64,000 nucleotides of DNA from Paenibacillus sp. FSL H7-0737 (lineage in GTDB: Bacteria > Bacillota > Bacilli > Paenibacillales > Paenibacillaceae), in contig NZ_CP009279.1 in NCBI RefSeq assembly GCF_000758545.1, forward strand, positions 1,922,001 to 1,986,000. The letters run 5' to 3'. The notes beneath the pieces were generated by a model. That model had not been told where the DNA came from. It saw only the letters and a program-made list of their open reading frames with translations, and did not search any database. Positions 25,697 through 35,800 of this stretch are shown piece after piece. A program made the translations under genes and the position numbers. How positions within the stretch are numbered: position 1 is the first letter of the stretch; each line of letters begins with the position of its first letter.

Positions 25697-25831
25697 CTCC
25701 CTTTGAGTTCATACTAACATGCCACCATTTGCAAATCCTGTTATTCCTTGCTCTCTAATGACAGGTTGCTGATGGAAGAATAATCTTAACAAAATCATCC
25801 TATATAGTATAACTCAGGAAGGTGGAGAGAG

Positions 25832-27514
25832 TCAGCTTTGTAATCTGTACACTCTTGCTTCGTAAGGACGCAGAATTTCTCGTGTTGGTGATTCATCCAG
25901 GTAATTTCCAATGATTAAATCAGTAACGGTGCTCAGCTCAGCGGAGAGATCAACGGTTTGAGGGGCCTCGTTGAAGTTCAGCAGGATCAGCCATTGTTCA
26001 TCCTCTAAAGTTCTTGTATAAACATAAAGGTTCTCATGATCAGGCAGTAGCAGCTTATATTCTCCATATACCATAATCGGATTTTTTTTGCGTAAAGCAA
26101 TTAATTCCTGGTAGTAGTAGAAGATTGAATCAGAATCCGCCAATGCTTGCTCCACATTAATTTCCTTGTAAATCGGATTTACTTTGAGCCATGGTTCTCC
26201 TTCTGAAAATCCGGCATTAGCAGATGCATCCCATTGCATTGGGGTACGGGCATTGTCTCGGCCTTTGACATGGATAGCGTTCAGAATCGTTTCATGATCT
26301 GCGCCACCCTCAGTTACTTTTTCACGGTACATATTCAGAATTTCGATGTCTTTATAATCTTCCAGCGTTGTGAATTTTACATTCGTCATCCCAATTTCTT
26401 CACCTTGGTAAATATAAGGGGTGCCTTTAAGTGTATGTAGTAAGGTAGCGAGCATTTTGGCAGATATTACGCGATACTTCCCATCATCACCAAATCGTGA
26501 AACCATACGCGGCTGGTCATGATTGTTTAAGTACAGACTATTCCAACCCTTTTCAGCCAAACCGATCTGCCATTTATGAAGTATGCCGCGCAGTTTAGTT
26601 AATGTCCATGGGGCTACATCCCATTTGCCTCCTGGGCCGGAATCTACGTCCATATGCTCGAATTGGAATACCATTTGAAGTTCTTCACGATCTTCGTCTG
26701 TGTAAAGAACGGCATCCTCTACTGAAGCCCCTGGCGTTTCCCCGACGGTCATAATGTCATAGCTTGAAAGAACTTTTTGGTTCATTTCATGTAAAAACTC
26801 ATGGACTCGGGGGCCATTCATAAAGTAATCGCCACCCCAAGCAAGTTCCTCTGGCGCCTCGCCCTCGATTTGGAAGGAAGGTAGCCCTTCTGCTTTAGAA
26901 ATCAAATTAATGACGTCCATCCGCAATCCATCCACACCCTTGTCGAGCCAGAAGGTAATCATCTTGTATAATTCCTCGCGCAGCTTTGGATTGTCCCAGT
27001 TGAGATCCGGTTGCTTGCGTGAGAACAGATGTAGATAGTATTCACCGGTAGTCTCATCTAGTTCCCAAGCCGGACCGCTGAATATGGAACTCCAATTGTT
27101 TGGACGTTCGCCATTCGGTCCACCTGGACGCCATATGTAGTAATCACGGTATGGATTATCTTTTGACGAACGGGACTCTACGAACCATTGATGTTCATCA
27201 GAAGAGTGGTTGATTACAAGATCCATCATTAGCTTAATGCCACGATCATGCAGTCCAGTCAGTAGTTCCTCCCAGTCTTTTAGCGTGCCGAACTCATCCA
27301 TAATATCTTCGTAATCGCTGATGTCATAACCATTATCATCATTTGGCGATTTATACACTGGTGACAACCACACTACATCGACACCGAGCTTCTGCAAATA
27401 ATCCAGACGTGAAATGATGCCTTGCAGATCTCCAATACCGTCACCATTACTATCTTGAAAGCTGCGTGGATAAATTTGATAAACGACAGCTTCCTTCCAA
27501 AAGGTTCTTTTCAT
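25832..27514 (-). CDS. malL: GH13 oligo-1,6-glucosidase / alpha-glucosidase
   Basis: The 560-residue enzyme has all GH13_31-type blocks: region I DLVINHSS, region II GLRMDVIN with D200 as nucleophile, E259 in TVGETPG, and D333 in NNHDQPR. Val201 after the nucleophile is the residue seen in oligo-1,6-glucosidases, favouring isomaltose-type bonds, although many MalL enzymes also cut maltose and sucrose. There is no signal peptide. It is the last of the mapA-malL gene pair. AAGGAGTGATTATTA precedes the ATG. The mapA terminator hairpin ends only about 35 bases upstream, leaving little room for a separate promoter. Confidence 0.92.
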   Translation of the reverse strand: MKRTFWKEAVVYQIYPRSFQDSNGDGIGDLQGIISRLDYLQKLGVDVVWLSPVYKSPNDDNGYDISDYEDIMDEFGTLKDWEELLTGLHDRGIKLMMDLVINHSSDEHQWFVESRSSKDNPYRDYYIWRPGGPNGERPNNWSSIFSGPAWELDETTGEYYLHLFSRKQPDLNWDNPKLREELYKMITFWLDKGVDGLRMDVINLISKAEGLPSFQIEGEAPEELAWGGDYFMNGPRVHEFLHEMNQKVLSSYDIMTVGETPGASVEDAVLYTDEDREELQMVFQFEHMDVDSGPGGKWDVAPWTLTKLRGILHKWQIGLAEKGWNSLYLNNHDQPRMVSRFGDDGKYRVISAKMLATLLHTLKGTPYIYQGEEIGMTNVKFTTLEDYKDIEILNMYREKVTEGGADHETILNAIHVKGRDNARTPMQWDASANAGFSEGEPWLKVNPIYKEINVEQALADSDSIFYYYQELIALRKKNPIMVYGEYKLLLPDHENLYVYTRTLEDEQWLILLNFNEAPQTVDLSAELSTVTDLIIGNYLDESPTREILRPYEARVYRLQS

Positions 27515-27549
27515 TAATAATCACTCCTTATATAAGTTATCCATTTAGG

Positions 27550-27597
27550 AAAAAAATAAAGAGACCCTAAAAAGCTATTGGCTTCAAAGGGTCTCTT
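27550..27597 (-). terminator. Terminator or attenuator between mapA and malL
   Basis: AAGAGACCCT and AGGGTCTCTT form a 10-bp stem; on the minus strand a T-rich tract follows. It comes directly after the mapA stop and about 35 bases before malL, so read-through is needed unless malL has a promoter inside the hairpin region. Confidence 0.75.
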
Positions 27598-27608
27598 GTG
27601 GTGTCGGT

Positions 27609-29927
27609 TTATACTGTGACGGAATTGCTGTCAGCAGTGATGCTGCTTAGTCCGTTCACGGTATATTCTTTGTCATAGATAGTAATAGAAGCTGGAATAT
27701 CAGTTTCATTCGTAACCGTAACCTGTGCGTCCGAAACGCTTACTTTTAGACGGGAGCCGCGGAACATGATTTTGAAAGAGTACGCTGTCCAGTGACCTGG
27801 GTTCGATGGGCTTAGAGTCAGTCTGCCATCATGAACACGTAATCCGCCGAAGCCATGTACGATTGACATCCAAGTACCGGCCATACTAGTGCTGTGTAAG
27901 CCGTCTTCGGTATCATTGTTATAGTTATCAAGATCCAGTCTTGAAGTACGCAAGTACATTTCATAAGCCTTATCCTTATATCCTAGTTCGCTGGCTAGAA
28001 TAGAGTGGATACAAGGGGATAGGGAGGACTCATGAACAGTGATCGGCTCGTAAAAGTCGAAATTCCGTTTTTTGGTATCCAGATCGTAGCGGTCCCCTAG
28101 GAAATATAATCCCTGCAGAACGTCTGCTTGTTTAATGAAGCAAGAACGAAGGATACGATCCCAAGACCATTTTTGATTTAGCGGCAGGTTCTCAGCTGCC
28201 AGATCCTTGACTTGAATAATCTCTTTATCTAGGAAGCCATCTTGTTGCAAGAAAATACCCAGTTCTTCATCTGCAGGATAATACATTTTGGCAATGATAT
28301 CATTCCATTTTGCAGTTTCGCTCTCTTGGAGTCCTAGTTTATCAACTAGTTCTGCATAGCGTGTGGATTCGTTCTTTTTCAGATAATCCAGAGCTTCTAA
28401 GGTATATTCCATAGTCCAGGAAGCCATCCGGTTGGTGTACCAGTTATTATTTACGTTATTTTCATATTCATTAGGTCCCGTTACGCCAAGCATCACGTAT
28501 TTGTCTTTACGATTTGCATAGTGAACACGTTCTTCCCAGAAGCGGGAGATTTCCACCAGAACTTCAAGGCCATATTGACCAAGATAAGCTTTGTCTCCTG
28601 TGTAGTTTACATAGTTGTAAATCGCATAAGCAATAGCACCGTTACGGTGAATTTCTTCAAATGTAATTTCCCACTCATTGTGGCACTCTTCGCCATTCAT
28701 TGTAACCATTGGGTACAATGCGCCTTTTGCGAAACCAAGCTTACGAGCATTTTCCTTAGCCTTTTCCAAATGCTTGTAACGGTAGATCAACAGGTTGCGA
28801 GCAATAGAGGAGTCTGCTGTACTGAGATAGAAGGGAACGCAATACGCCTCTGTATCCCAGTAAGTGCTGCCGCCGTATTTTTCACCTGTAAAGCCTTTAG
28901 GGCCGATGTTCAGACGGTCATCTTCACCATTGTAGGTTTGGTTTAACTGGAAAATATTGAAACGAATCGCTTGCTGTGCCGAAACGTCACCTTCAATAAT
29001 GATGTCGCTTTCTTTCCATTTCTCTCTCCAAGCTTCTATTTGTTCTGTCAGAAGGGTTACAAAACCAGCTTCCTTAGCAGCTTGTAAAGCAGTTTGAGCA
29101 GCATCGACCAATTGTCCAAGACCGTGATTACGTGAGGTTACGTTAGCAACATATTTATAAATGACGACTTGATCGCCAGATTGTACGGATACATTCATTT
29201 TGCTGGCTACATATTTCTCTTGTTCAATAGCTCCAGCATCAGCGTTGACTTTCTCACCATTGACAAGGATATCAAAAGCCATAGCAGAGGTTACATGGAA
29301 ATCGAGTTTTTTAGTCTTAAGGGTGAGGTGTCCACCTTCAGTGCCTGCTTGCTTCTCAACTTCATTCCAGAATTTCTCGTCGTAGTTGGAATCCTTGTTC
29401 TTCACGTCACCGTCGAGATAAGGAGTGATCGTAATCTTGCCTGAGAAATTCACAGGAATGATGGAGTAACGAATAGCACCGATTTCTTGACGAGTCATGC
29501 TGACGAATCGGATACTCTCAACTTTAACTTCCTTACCATCTTCGAGTGTGGCAGTGAAACAACGGGAAAGCGTACCTTCCTTCATGTTAAGAACACGACG
29601 GAAATCGGAAACCGTACATTTTGCCAGGTCTAAAGGAGTTCCTTCAATGTCGATGTTAATACCGATCCAGTTTGTGCTGTTCAGTACTTTAGCAAAATAT
29701 TCAGGATAGCCGTTCTTCCACCAGCCGACCCGTGTTTTGTCAGGATAGTACACGCCAGCCATGTAGCTGCCTTGTAGGCTACTTCCACTATATTTCTCTT
29801 CAAAATTAGCTCGACCACCCATAAATCCGTTGCCAAGGCTAAATACACTTTCAGAGATTTCTTGTGTCTGTGGATCAAAGGATTCTTCAATAATGGACCA
29901 TTCATCAATTGTTAAATATTGTTTCAC
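27609..29927 (-). CDS. mapA: GH65 maltose phosphorylase
   Basis: The 772-residue protein follows the GH65 pattern. An N-terminal beta-sandwich is followed by an (alpha/alpha)6 barrel with the KYGGSTYWDTEAYC loop and acid E487 in GVTGPNEYENNV, the same number as in the classic Lactobacillus maltose phosphorylase, and a C-terminal jelly roll. It converts maltose and phosphate to glucose and beta-glucose-1-phosphate. The preceding pgmB gene handles the product. A closely related kojibiose or trehalose phosphorylase cannot be strictly excluded, but the malL-mapA-pgmB-malR context favours maltose. It starts at GTG with AAAGGAG upstream. Confidence 0.9.
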   Translation of the reverse strand: MKQYLTIDEWSIIEESFDPQTQEISESVFSLGNGFMGGRANFEEKYSGSSLQGSYMAGVYYPDKTRVGWWKNGYPEYFAKVLNSTNWIGINIDIEGTPLDLAKCTVSDFRRVLNMKEGTLSRCFTATLEDGKEVKVESIRFVSMTRQEIGAIRYSIIPVNFSGKITITPYLDGDVKNKDSNYDEKFWNEVEKQAGTEGGHLTLKTKKLDFHVTSAMAFDILVNGEKVNADAGAIEQEKYVASKMNVSVQSGDQVVIYKYVANVTSRNHGLGQLVDAAQTALQAAKEAGFVTLLTEQIEAWREKWKESDIIIEGDVSAQQAIRFNIFQLNQTYNGEDDRLNIGPKGFTGEKYGGSTYWDTEAYCVPFYLSTADSSIARNLLIYRYKHLEKAKENARKLGFAKGALYPMVTMNGEECHNEWEITFEEIHRNGAIAYAIYNYVNYTGDKAYLGQYGLEVLVEISRFWEERVHYANRKDKYVMLGVTGPNEYENNVNNNWYTNRMASWTMEYTLEALDYLKKNESTRYAELVDKLGLQESETAKWNDIIAKMYYPADEELGIFLQQDGFLDKEIIQVKDLAAENLPLNQKWSWDRILRSCFIKQADVLQGLYFLGDRYDLDTKKRNFDFYEPITVHESSLSPCIHSILASELGYKDKAYEMYLRTSRLDLDNYNNDTEDGLHSTSMAGTWMSIVHGFGGLRVHDGRLTLSPSNPGHWTAYSFKIMFRGSRLKVSVSDAQVTVTNETDIPASITIYDKEYTVNGLSSITADSNSVTV

Positions 29928-30007
29928 GATAACCGGCTCCTTTAAATATGTTGTGGGGATATATAATGAACTATATCTCTACTTTGGTGCTTGTGAGTCG
30001 CTCCGCT

Positions 30008-30055
30008 GGCGAAAGGTTGTTCCGATCGCTAGCGCTTCTACACAATCCTTTCGCC
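30008..30055. repeat. Hairpin element between pgmB and mapA
   Basis: GGCGAAAGG-TTGT pairs with ACAA-TCCTTTCGCC (one bulge) around a loop of about 21 bases containing GATCGCTAGCGC. It lies in the 233-base gap between two genes of the same operon and is more GC-rich than its surroundings. It lacks a T-run and may be a dispersed palindromic repeat or an RNA processing or stability element. Confidence 0.45.
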
Positions 30056-30160
30056 ATCTCCACTTCAAGCGTACCTCTAGATATACATATTTCATTTATA
30101 AGTGGAATGCAGCAGGGCGAATCACATTAACACTTTCAGTTGATTAATGTTCGTTAGACT

Positions 30161-30817
30161 TTAAGCAAAAGATTTTTTGAGTTGTGACACACTCATATGA
30201 GCGAGCGATGGAACAACGATATTCGCCGCATTGAGCGTTTCCGGTGAACCAATACCAACGCTGAACATTCCAGCACGCGACGCAGCTTCAATTCCTGCTT
30301 CTGCATCTTCGAAGACAACACAGTGTTTAGGATCAGCGCCAAGTGCTTTAGCTCCTAAAAGAAAAACTTCCGGATCAGGTTTAGCAGCACTTGTGTGTGT
30401 GCCATCGATGATTGCATCAAAGTAAGGGGTCAATCCGGTATTATTTAATATCGTCATTGCGTTCTTACTAGCAGACCCGAGGGCAACTTTGATGCCATTC
30501 TCACGGCACTCTTTCAGAAAATCAAGCGCACCTGGCAAAATCTCTGAGCTGTCCATTTTCGCAATATATTCGACATATCGATTATTCTTCTGTTCCGCAA
30601 GCTTAGCTTTCTCTTCTTCATCGATAGTTAGTCCGCCGATTTCCAGCAAAATATTTAGCGAGGCAGTTCTGCTAACTCCTTTAAGGCGTTCGTTATCTTG
30701 TTCTGTGAAGAGAAACCCTAATCCATCTGCAAGCTCTTTCCATGCGATATAATGGTATTTGGCAGTATCAACGATAACACCATCCAAATCGAACAAGCAG
30801 GCTTTAATTTCCGTCAT
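30161..30817 (-). CDS. pgmB: Beta-phosphoglucomutase, HAD superfamily
   Basis: The 218-residue HAD protein starts MTEIKACLFDLDGVIVDTAKYHYIAW, with the nucleophile and acid/base Asp pair DLD, followed by the beta-PGM cap signature GVSRTASL, KVALGSASKNA and VVFEDAEAGIEAA. It converts beta-glucose-1-phosphate to glucose-6-phosphate, completing maltose phosphorolysis. AGGAGG stands before the ATG; a longer in-frame start at 30886 has no such site. A CAAACGTTTG operator is found upstream at 30986. Confidence 0.93.
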   Translation of the reverse strand: MTEIKACLFDLDGVIVDTAKYHYIAWKELADGLGFLFTEQDNERLKGVSRTASLNILLEIGGLTIDEEEKAKLAEQKNNRYVEYIAKMDSSEILPGALDFLKECRENGIKVALGSASKNAMTILNNTGLTPYFDAIIDGTHTSAAKPDPEVFLLGAKALGADPKHCVVFEDAEAGIEAASRAGMFSVGIGSPETLNAANIVVPSLAHMSVSQLKKSFA

Positions 30818-30985
30818 TGTAGTACCTCCTAAAATTTGTGACAGTATCGTGATCCATTGGGTTATCGTATCTGAATTTGCTTTCAATTCGTATAAGCTTT
30901 GCTAAAGATGTTAAGTTTATCTTAACCTCAGATTCGAATATTCACCCTGAAAAGAACTGGATCAAGAAGTTTTAGTAATTTAGCG

Positions 30986-30995
30986 CAAACGTTTG
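30986..30995. promoter_or_regulatory. CAAACGTTTG operator upstream of pgmB-mapA
   Basis: A perfect 10-bp palindrome CAAACGTTTG with flanks GCG and TAC sits between malR and pgmB. It matches LacI/MalR-type and cre-like operators. Similar boxes occur at 32101, 32528, 32614 and 42918. Confidence 0.65.
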
Positions 30996-31003
30996 TACAG
31001 ATT

Positions 31004-31038
31004 TTCAAAAAATAAATGAAGCGTTGATCGCTTCACTT
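31004..31038 (-). terminator. Terminator of malR
   Basis: TGAAGCG-TTGAT-CGCTTCA forms a compact hairpin three bases beyond the malR stop on the minus strand and is followed there by TTTATTTTTT. It isolates malR from the pgmB operon. Confidence 0.8.
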
Positions 31039-31040
31039 AT

Positions 31041-32087
31041 TCATTCGGTTTTGTTCTTAGCATGTGAGTACATGGATGACTCTCTCACGATCAAGCGATG
31101 TGGAATAACAAATCGGTTTGTATAACCAGCATCGTGATTCGGACTCTTGATATTCTGAATAAGTACCTGAGATGCAGTGTAGCCAAGATGATAAATTCCA
31201 ATATCAATACTACTGATCGGAGGGCTGGATAATTCAGATAATGGAATATTGTTAAAGCTCACAATAGCGAGATCGTCAGGCACTTTGTATTTCAGCTCAT
31301 TCAATCCACGTAAAATTCCGAACGATACCATATCATCCACTGCAACTAGAGCAGTAGGCCGATTAGGCAAATTCATGAAAAAAGACATCGCTCTATATCC
31401 GCTATCCTGTAGAAATTCACCTTCTACAATCCATTCATCACGCATTTCAAGACCGCTATTCAGCAGTGCTTTACGGTATCCTGCGAGACGATCGCGAGAA
31501 ACAATTAGATTAGGCGGTCCACTTACGAAGCCAATACGTTCATGACCCATTGAAATGAGGTGGTTTGTAGCATCATATGCTGCCATCACATTATCGTTAT
31601 CGACAGATAAAATATTCTCATATCGATCACTTCGGCCTACCAGTACGAATGGATAATCGTTACTCTCTAGAAAATCAATAACAGCATCATCTGTACGAGA
31701 GTAAAGCAGAATAACACCATCTACTCGACGACCCTTTAGAAGTCTTGAAACGGCTTCCAATTCTTCCTTCTCGTTTGCTCCGGAGCTAATTAACACGTCG
31801 TAGCCGGAACGGCTAGCTTGTGTAACGATCCCTCGGATTAATTCCATAAAAAATAGATTTGAGAACAGCTCTTCAGCTGGTTTAGGAAGACTGAAGCATA
31901 TGCTGTTTGTAGTTTTCGACACTAGACTCTTAGCCATCATGTTAGGTGTATAGCCCATATCTTCCATAATAGCTTTGACCTTGCGGGAAGTTTCCAGGCT
32001 GATTCTGGGGTGATTGGACAATACCCGGGATACCGTGGAGGGAGATACTCCCGCTTTCTTGGCCACATCCTTAATGGTAACTGTCAT
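31041..32087 (-). CDS. malR: LacI-family regulator of maltose genes
   Basis: The 348-residue protein begins with a LacI helix-turn-helix (VTIKDVAKKAGVSPSTVSRVLSNHPRIS) and a hinge helix, followed by a periplasmic-binding-protein-like effector domain (FVSGPPNLIVSRDRLAGYRKAL and TALVAVDDMVSFGILR). The placement among malL, mapA, pgmB, pullulanase and malEFG, and the palindromic CAAACGTTTG boxes, indicate a MalR that senses maltose or maltodextrins. AAGGAGG precedes the ATG. A cre-like box at 32101-32114 lies just upstream of the ribosome binding site, suggesting autoregulation or CcpA control. Confidence 0.88.
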   Translation of the reverse strand: MTVTIKDVAKKAGVSPSTVSRVLSNHPRISLETSRKVKAIMEDMGYTPNMMAKSLVSKTTNSICFSLPKPAEELFSNLFFMELIRGIVTQASRSGYDVLISSGANEKEELEAVSRLLKGRRVDGVILLYSRTDDAVIDFLESNDYPFVLVGRSDRYENILSVDNDNVMAAYDATNHLISMGHERIGFVSGPPNLIVSRDRLAGYRKALLNSGLEMRDEWIVEGEFLQDSGYRAMSFFMNLPNRPTALVAVDDMVSFGILRGLNELKYKVPDDLAIVSFNNIPLSELSSPPISSIDIGIYHLGYTASQVLIQNIKSPNHDAGYTNRFVIPHRLIVRESSMYSHAKNKTE

Positions 32088-32100
32088 AGAAACCTCCTTA

Positions 32101-32114
32101 TGGAACCGTTTGCT
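32101..32114. promoter_or_regulatory. cre/MalR-like box before malR
   Basis: TGGAACCGTTTGCT fits the TGNAANCGNWNNCW pattern of CcpA sites and resembles the other operator boxes. It lies between the malR promoter and its ribosome binding site. Confidence 0.5.
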
Positions 32115-32124
32115 TTACACAGTA

Positions 32125-32153
32125 ATATTAATCTAAGAGTTCTAAATTGTAAA
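32125..32153 (-). promoter_or_regulatory. SigA-type promoter of malR
   Basis: On the minus strand TTTACA is followed, after exactly 17 bases, by TAATAT. The predicted start site falls just before the cre-like box and about 40 bases before the malR ATG. Confidence 0.65.
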
Positions 32154-32482
32154 TAGATAAAGTCATTTGGAAGGGCAATATTGCTACTTTTGGAAAGAGT
32201 ATTAGAAATTTATGTGTAAAATTGTTTGTTTTCACCAAAAAAGTATGAATGATTTAGCAAGATTGACCTTAATATGTATAAAAGATATCCAATTTCTTCG
32301 AGAGGAGCATTTCGTAAATGCAAACGTGTGGCTTAAATTTTTTGGAACAATTTGATTCGAGGAATGGAATTAGAGTGACAGTCAAAAAAAACGGATAAAT
32401 CCTAAATGGGATTATCAGGTTCACTTTTCTTTATTTTTACTTTTATGATAATTTGAGTTCGTTAAACACATAAAAATACTGG

Positions 32483-32512
32483 TTGACAATACCATAAATA
32501 CAGCATTAGTAT
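32483..32512 (+). promoter_or_regulatory. Promoter for the amylopullulanase gene
   Basis: TTGACA at 32483-32488 and TAGTAT at 32507-32512 (18-base spacer) lie at the start of a roughly 320-base leader. Operator-like boxes follow downstream at 32528 and 32614. The stretch 32160-32480 is AT-rich, with no convincing gene. Confidence 0.55.
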
Positions 32513-32527
32513 GTAAATCAAAATATA

Positions 32528-32541
32528 GCAAGCGTTTACAT
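32528..32541. promoter_or_regulatory. Operator box (AGCAAGCGTTTACA)
   Basis: This cre/LacI-like box lies 16 bases after the predicted -10 box of the pullulanase promoter, where a bound repressor would block elongation or initiation. Confidence 0.5.
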
Positions 32542-32613
32542 TGGGTGATTTTGGATCGATATCAGTTGTGTTAAGGAATGAATTTTATGTACTTAGGTTT
32601 GTGCACGACTATT

Positions 32614-32627
32614 TGCAAACGTTTGCA
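32614..32627. promoter_or_regulatory. Perfect 14-bp palindromic operator TGCAAACGTTTGCA
   Basis: This perfect palindrome fits the cre consensus and shares the CAAACGTTTG core of the site before pgmB. It is the strongest operator in the window and lies about 205 bases before the pullulanase start. Confidence 0.65.
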
Positions 32628-32674
32628 CTAAATTCATGGTTTTGGTGTTGATCTTTAACTTTGATGGGAGGATG

Positions 32675-32710
32675 ATGCTGTTAATCCGGTTTGACGAGCC
32701 GCACACATAG
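32675..32710 (+). CDS. Possible 11-residue leader peptide in the pullulanase mRNA
   Basis: GGGAGG at 32666-32671 stands just before ATG codons and opens a short frame MLLIRFDEPHT that ends at TAG. It lies in the 5' leader, followed by hairpins CCTTCT/AGAAGG and AACCCC/GGGGTT. No regulatory amino-acid run is evident; the role is speculative. Confidence 0.3.
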   Translation: MLLIRFDEPHT

Positions 32711-32832
32711 ACCTTCTCCAACCACAGAAGGAAGACGCATGATTTCATAACCCCAGAATAATTGGCGGGGTTCGAGAAATTATGTATCCGCTTGCACAAA
32801 GGGAATTCATAATTATGGGAGGTTTTACAAAA

Positions 32833-35800
32833 ATGAAAATAACTTTATGGGGCAAGAGGACGTTCGCGATCTTCATGATCGTTGCTCTTGTGTTCTCCAG
32901 TCTCGGCTTACACCCAGTTAAGGTTTCAGCAGAAACGACAAAGGTAGTTTTGGTCGGTGATTTGCAATCACAGTTTATTTCTACTGGGGCGGAAAATCCC
33001 GGCAAAGATTGGGATGAGGCATCAGTAGTCACCCAAATGACTTACTCAGACAATGGGTTGTATTCTTTTACTGGGACTCTGCCAGCAGGAGAATATAATT
33101 ATAAGGTTGCTCTGAACGATAGTTGGGATGAGAACTATGGATTTGCAAAGTATACAAACCCTCAAGGGAAAAATGATGGAGAGAATATCCACATCAAGCT
33201 AGAAACAGAAACGATTGTAACCTTTTATTATAATGACATCACTCATAAAATAGCTGATTCTACGTATTACACGCCAATTACGCCTAAATTGACAGGAAAC
33301 CTGCCAGCAGAGGCGTTATCCACATTAACAGATCCGGATTTTGATGGTGTGTACAGTACAGTTGTTACTGTGCCGCAGGGAGATTACACATATAAGGTTT
33401 CTGTTCCAGGAGCCACAGAAGCAGAGGATATGTCTTATCCAGAAAGCGATCTAGCGTTGAGCCTACCGTTAGATCTTAAGGTAACCTTCAAGTACAATAC
33501 TGCAGATCACAGTGTGACCGCAGAATATAAAATCCCTACTGAACCTGTAGAGGTTACACCTGTTCCAGCAGGGCACATTCGTGTTCACTACAAAGCTAGT
33601 GATTACACCGATAAGGGATTGTGGTTATGGGGTGATGTTGTAAGCCCTTCTGTTGATTGGGCTATGGGTGCGACCCCTTTTCCTGATGGACAAATGGATT
33701 CCTATGGTGCATATGTTGATGTGCCGATTAAGGATGGGGCTAAGAAAATCTCATTCATCGCGCTTCAGCGTGCAAGTGGTGCTAAAGATGGAGGAGATAA
33801 GAACTTCTCGATTAATACTCCACAAACTAATGAAGTATGGATCACAGAAGGCTCTGATGTAGTTACGCCTTATGAACCGGTTAAGCTTCCGGCAAATACC
33901 GTTCGGATCCATTATATGAGATCAGATTCCAATCAAAGTCAATATGGATTATGGTTGTGGGATGATGTTGCAGTTTCACTTAAGGAATGGCCTAAAGATG
34001 CAGTTCCATTCCAAGCCGATCAAGTAGGTCGCTTTGGTGCTTATATTGATATTCCATTGAAAGAAGCTGCAAAAAAAATTGGGTTTCTCGTAGTGAACCC
34101 GTTGAATGGCGATAATAAAGACGGCGGTGACAAAGGATTTACTCTACTGGATCGTTACAACCAGCTGTGGATAAAAGAAGGAGACAACAATGTATATGTT
34201 TCACCATTTGGTGAAACACCTATCGGTTTAGTATCTGCTGAAGTGTTGTCGACGAGCAAAATCCTTCTTGGTTTCACGTTAACTGACGGCTTGGATGCAG
34301 CAGCATTGAAGAATGAGATTACCGTTAAAGATAAAGACGGTGTTGCTATTCCTGTATCGGCTGTAACCATTACTAGCAAAACTTCAATTGAAGTTGATAC
34401 AAAAGCCTTTGATCTGGATAAAGTTCCGCTTAGCGTTACTTATTCAGGCAAAACGGTCTCTGCGGCTAGTGGTTGGAGAATGCTTGATGAAATGTACAAT
34501 TATACAGGAGATGATCTAGGGGCTACGTACAACGCTGACAAAACAGCCACGTTAAAATTGTGGGCTCCTAAAGCTAGCTCGGTTGTCGTAAATGTGTACG
34601 ATAAGAATGACTCCAACGTGTTCGTGGGTAGTGTGGACTTAACGAGCGGTGAGCAAGGAGTCTGGTCGGTGGACTTAAAGCCGACTGATTTGACAGGCAC
34701 GACTACAAACGATGTAAGAGGATTCTTTTATCAATATGAAGTGACGAATGACGGTGTAACCAATAAGGTCCTTGATCCTTATGCTAAATCAATGGCGGTA
34801 TTTACTGTGGATACCACAGGTGCTGCTGGTGCTGGCGGGGATACAGTCGGTAAAGCGGCTATCGTTGATTTAAGCCAGACGAACCCAGATACCTTTGGTT
34901 ATGCTGATATTAAAGGCTACGAAAAACGCGAAGACGCAATCATTTATGAAGTTCACGTCAGAGACTTTACATCCGATGTATCGATTGAAGATAGTCTGAG
35001 TGGCGAAAGATGGGGCTCTTATAGCGCTTTTGAAAAGAAGCTCGATTATATTAAATCTCTCGGTGTAACTCATATTCAATTACTTCCTGTGATGGCTTGG
35101 TATTACGGGGATGAGACGAAGATGGGGACTAGAGAAACAGAATATTCCGCTAAAAACAATGAATACAACTGGGGATATGATCCTCACAACTACTTCTCTC
35201 CAGATGGTGCTTATTCGCAGAAACCTGCTGATCCTGAGGAGCGGATTAAAGAATTAAAAGGATTGATTGACGCCATACATGAAGCTGGAATGGGTGTCAT
35301 TCTGGATGTAGTGTACACACATATGGCTAAAAAAGAATTCTTAAACGACATCGTTCCTAATTATTACGCGTTCCAAGATGCAAATGGCAACTTTATCGGA
35401 GGTTTCGGAAACAATCTGGCCACTAACCATAAAATGGCTGAGAAGTTGATGGTTGATTCCGTGAAATACTGGTTTGAAGAGTACAAGATTGATGGAATGC
35501 GCTGGGATATGATGGGCGATGCGACAGCGGAGGCTGTTCAGAATGCTTATGATGCCGCGGCAGAAATTAATCCGAAGGCACTTTTTATCGGTGAAGGCTG
35601 GAGAACATTCGGTGGTGCCGCAGCCGATCCTTCCCTTGCTGGAAAAGGGGCAGATCAGGATTGGATGGATAAAACGGATAATGTCGGTGTTTTCTCTGAT
35701 GAATTCCGTAATGAATTGAAGTCTGGTTATGGTTCCGAAGGTCAACCTAGATTTATTACGGGCGGTGCGCGTCCAATAGCGACAATCTTTAACAATATTA

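Noticed and set aside
32319-32399. 26-codon frame starting MQTCGLNF in the malR-pullulanase spacer
   Set aside because: GAGAGGAG lies upstream, but the peptide has no recognisable features and lies upstream of the main promoter; support is too thin.
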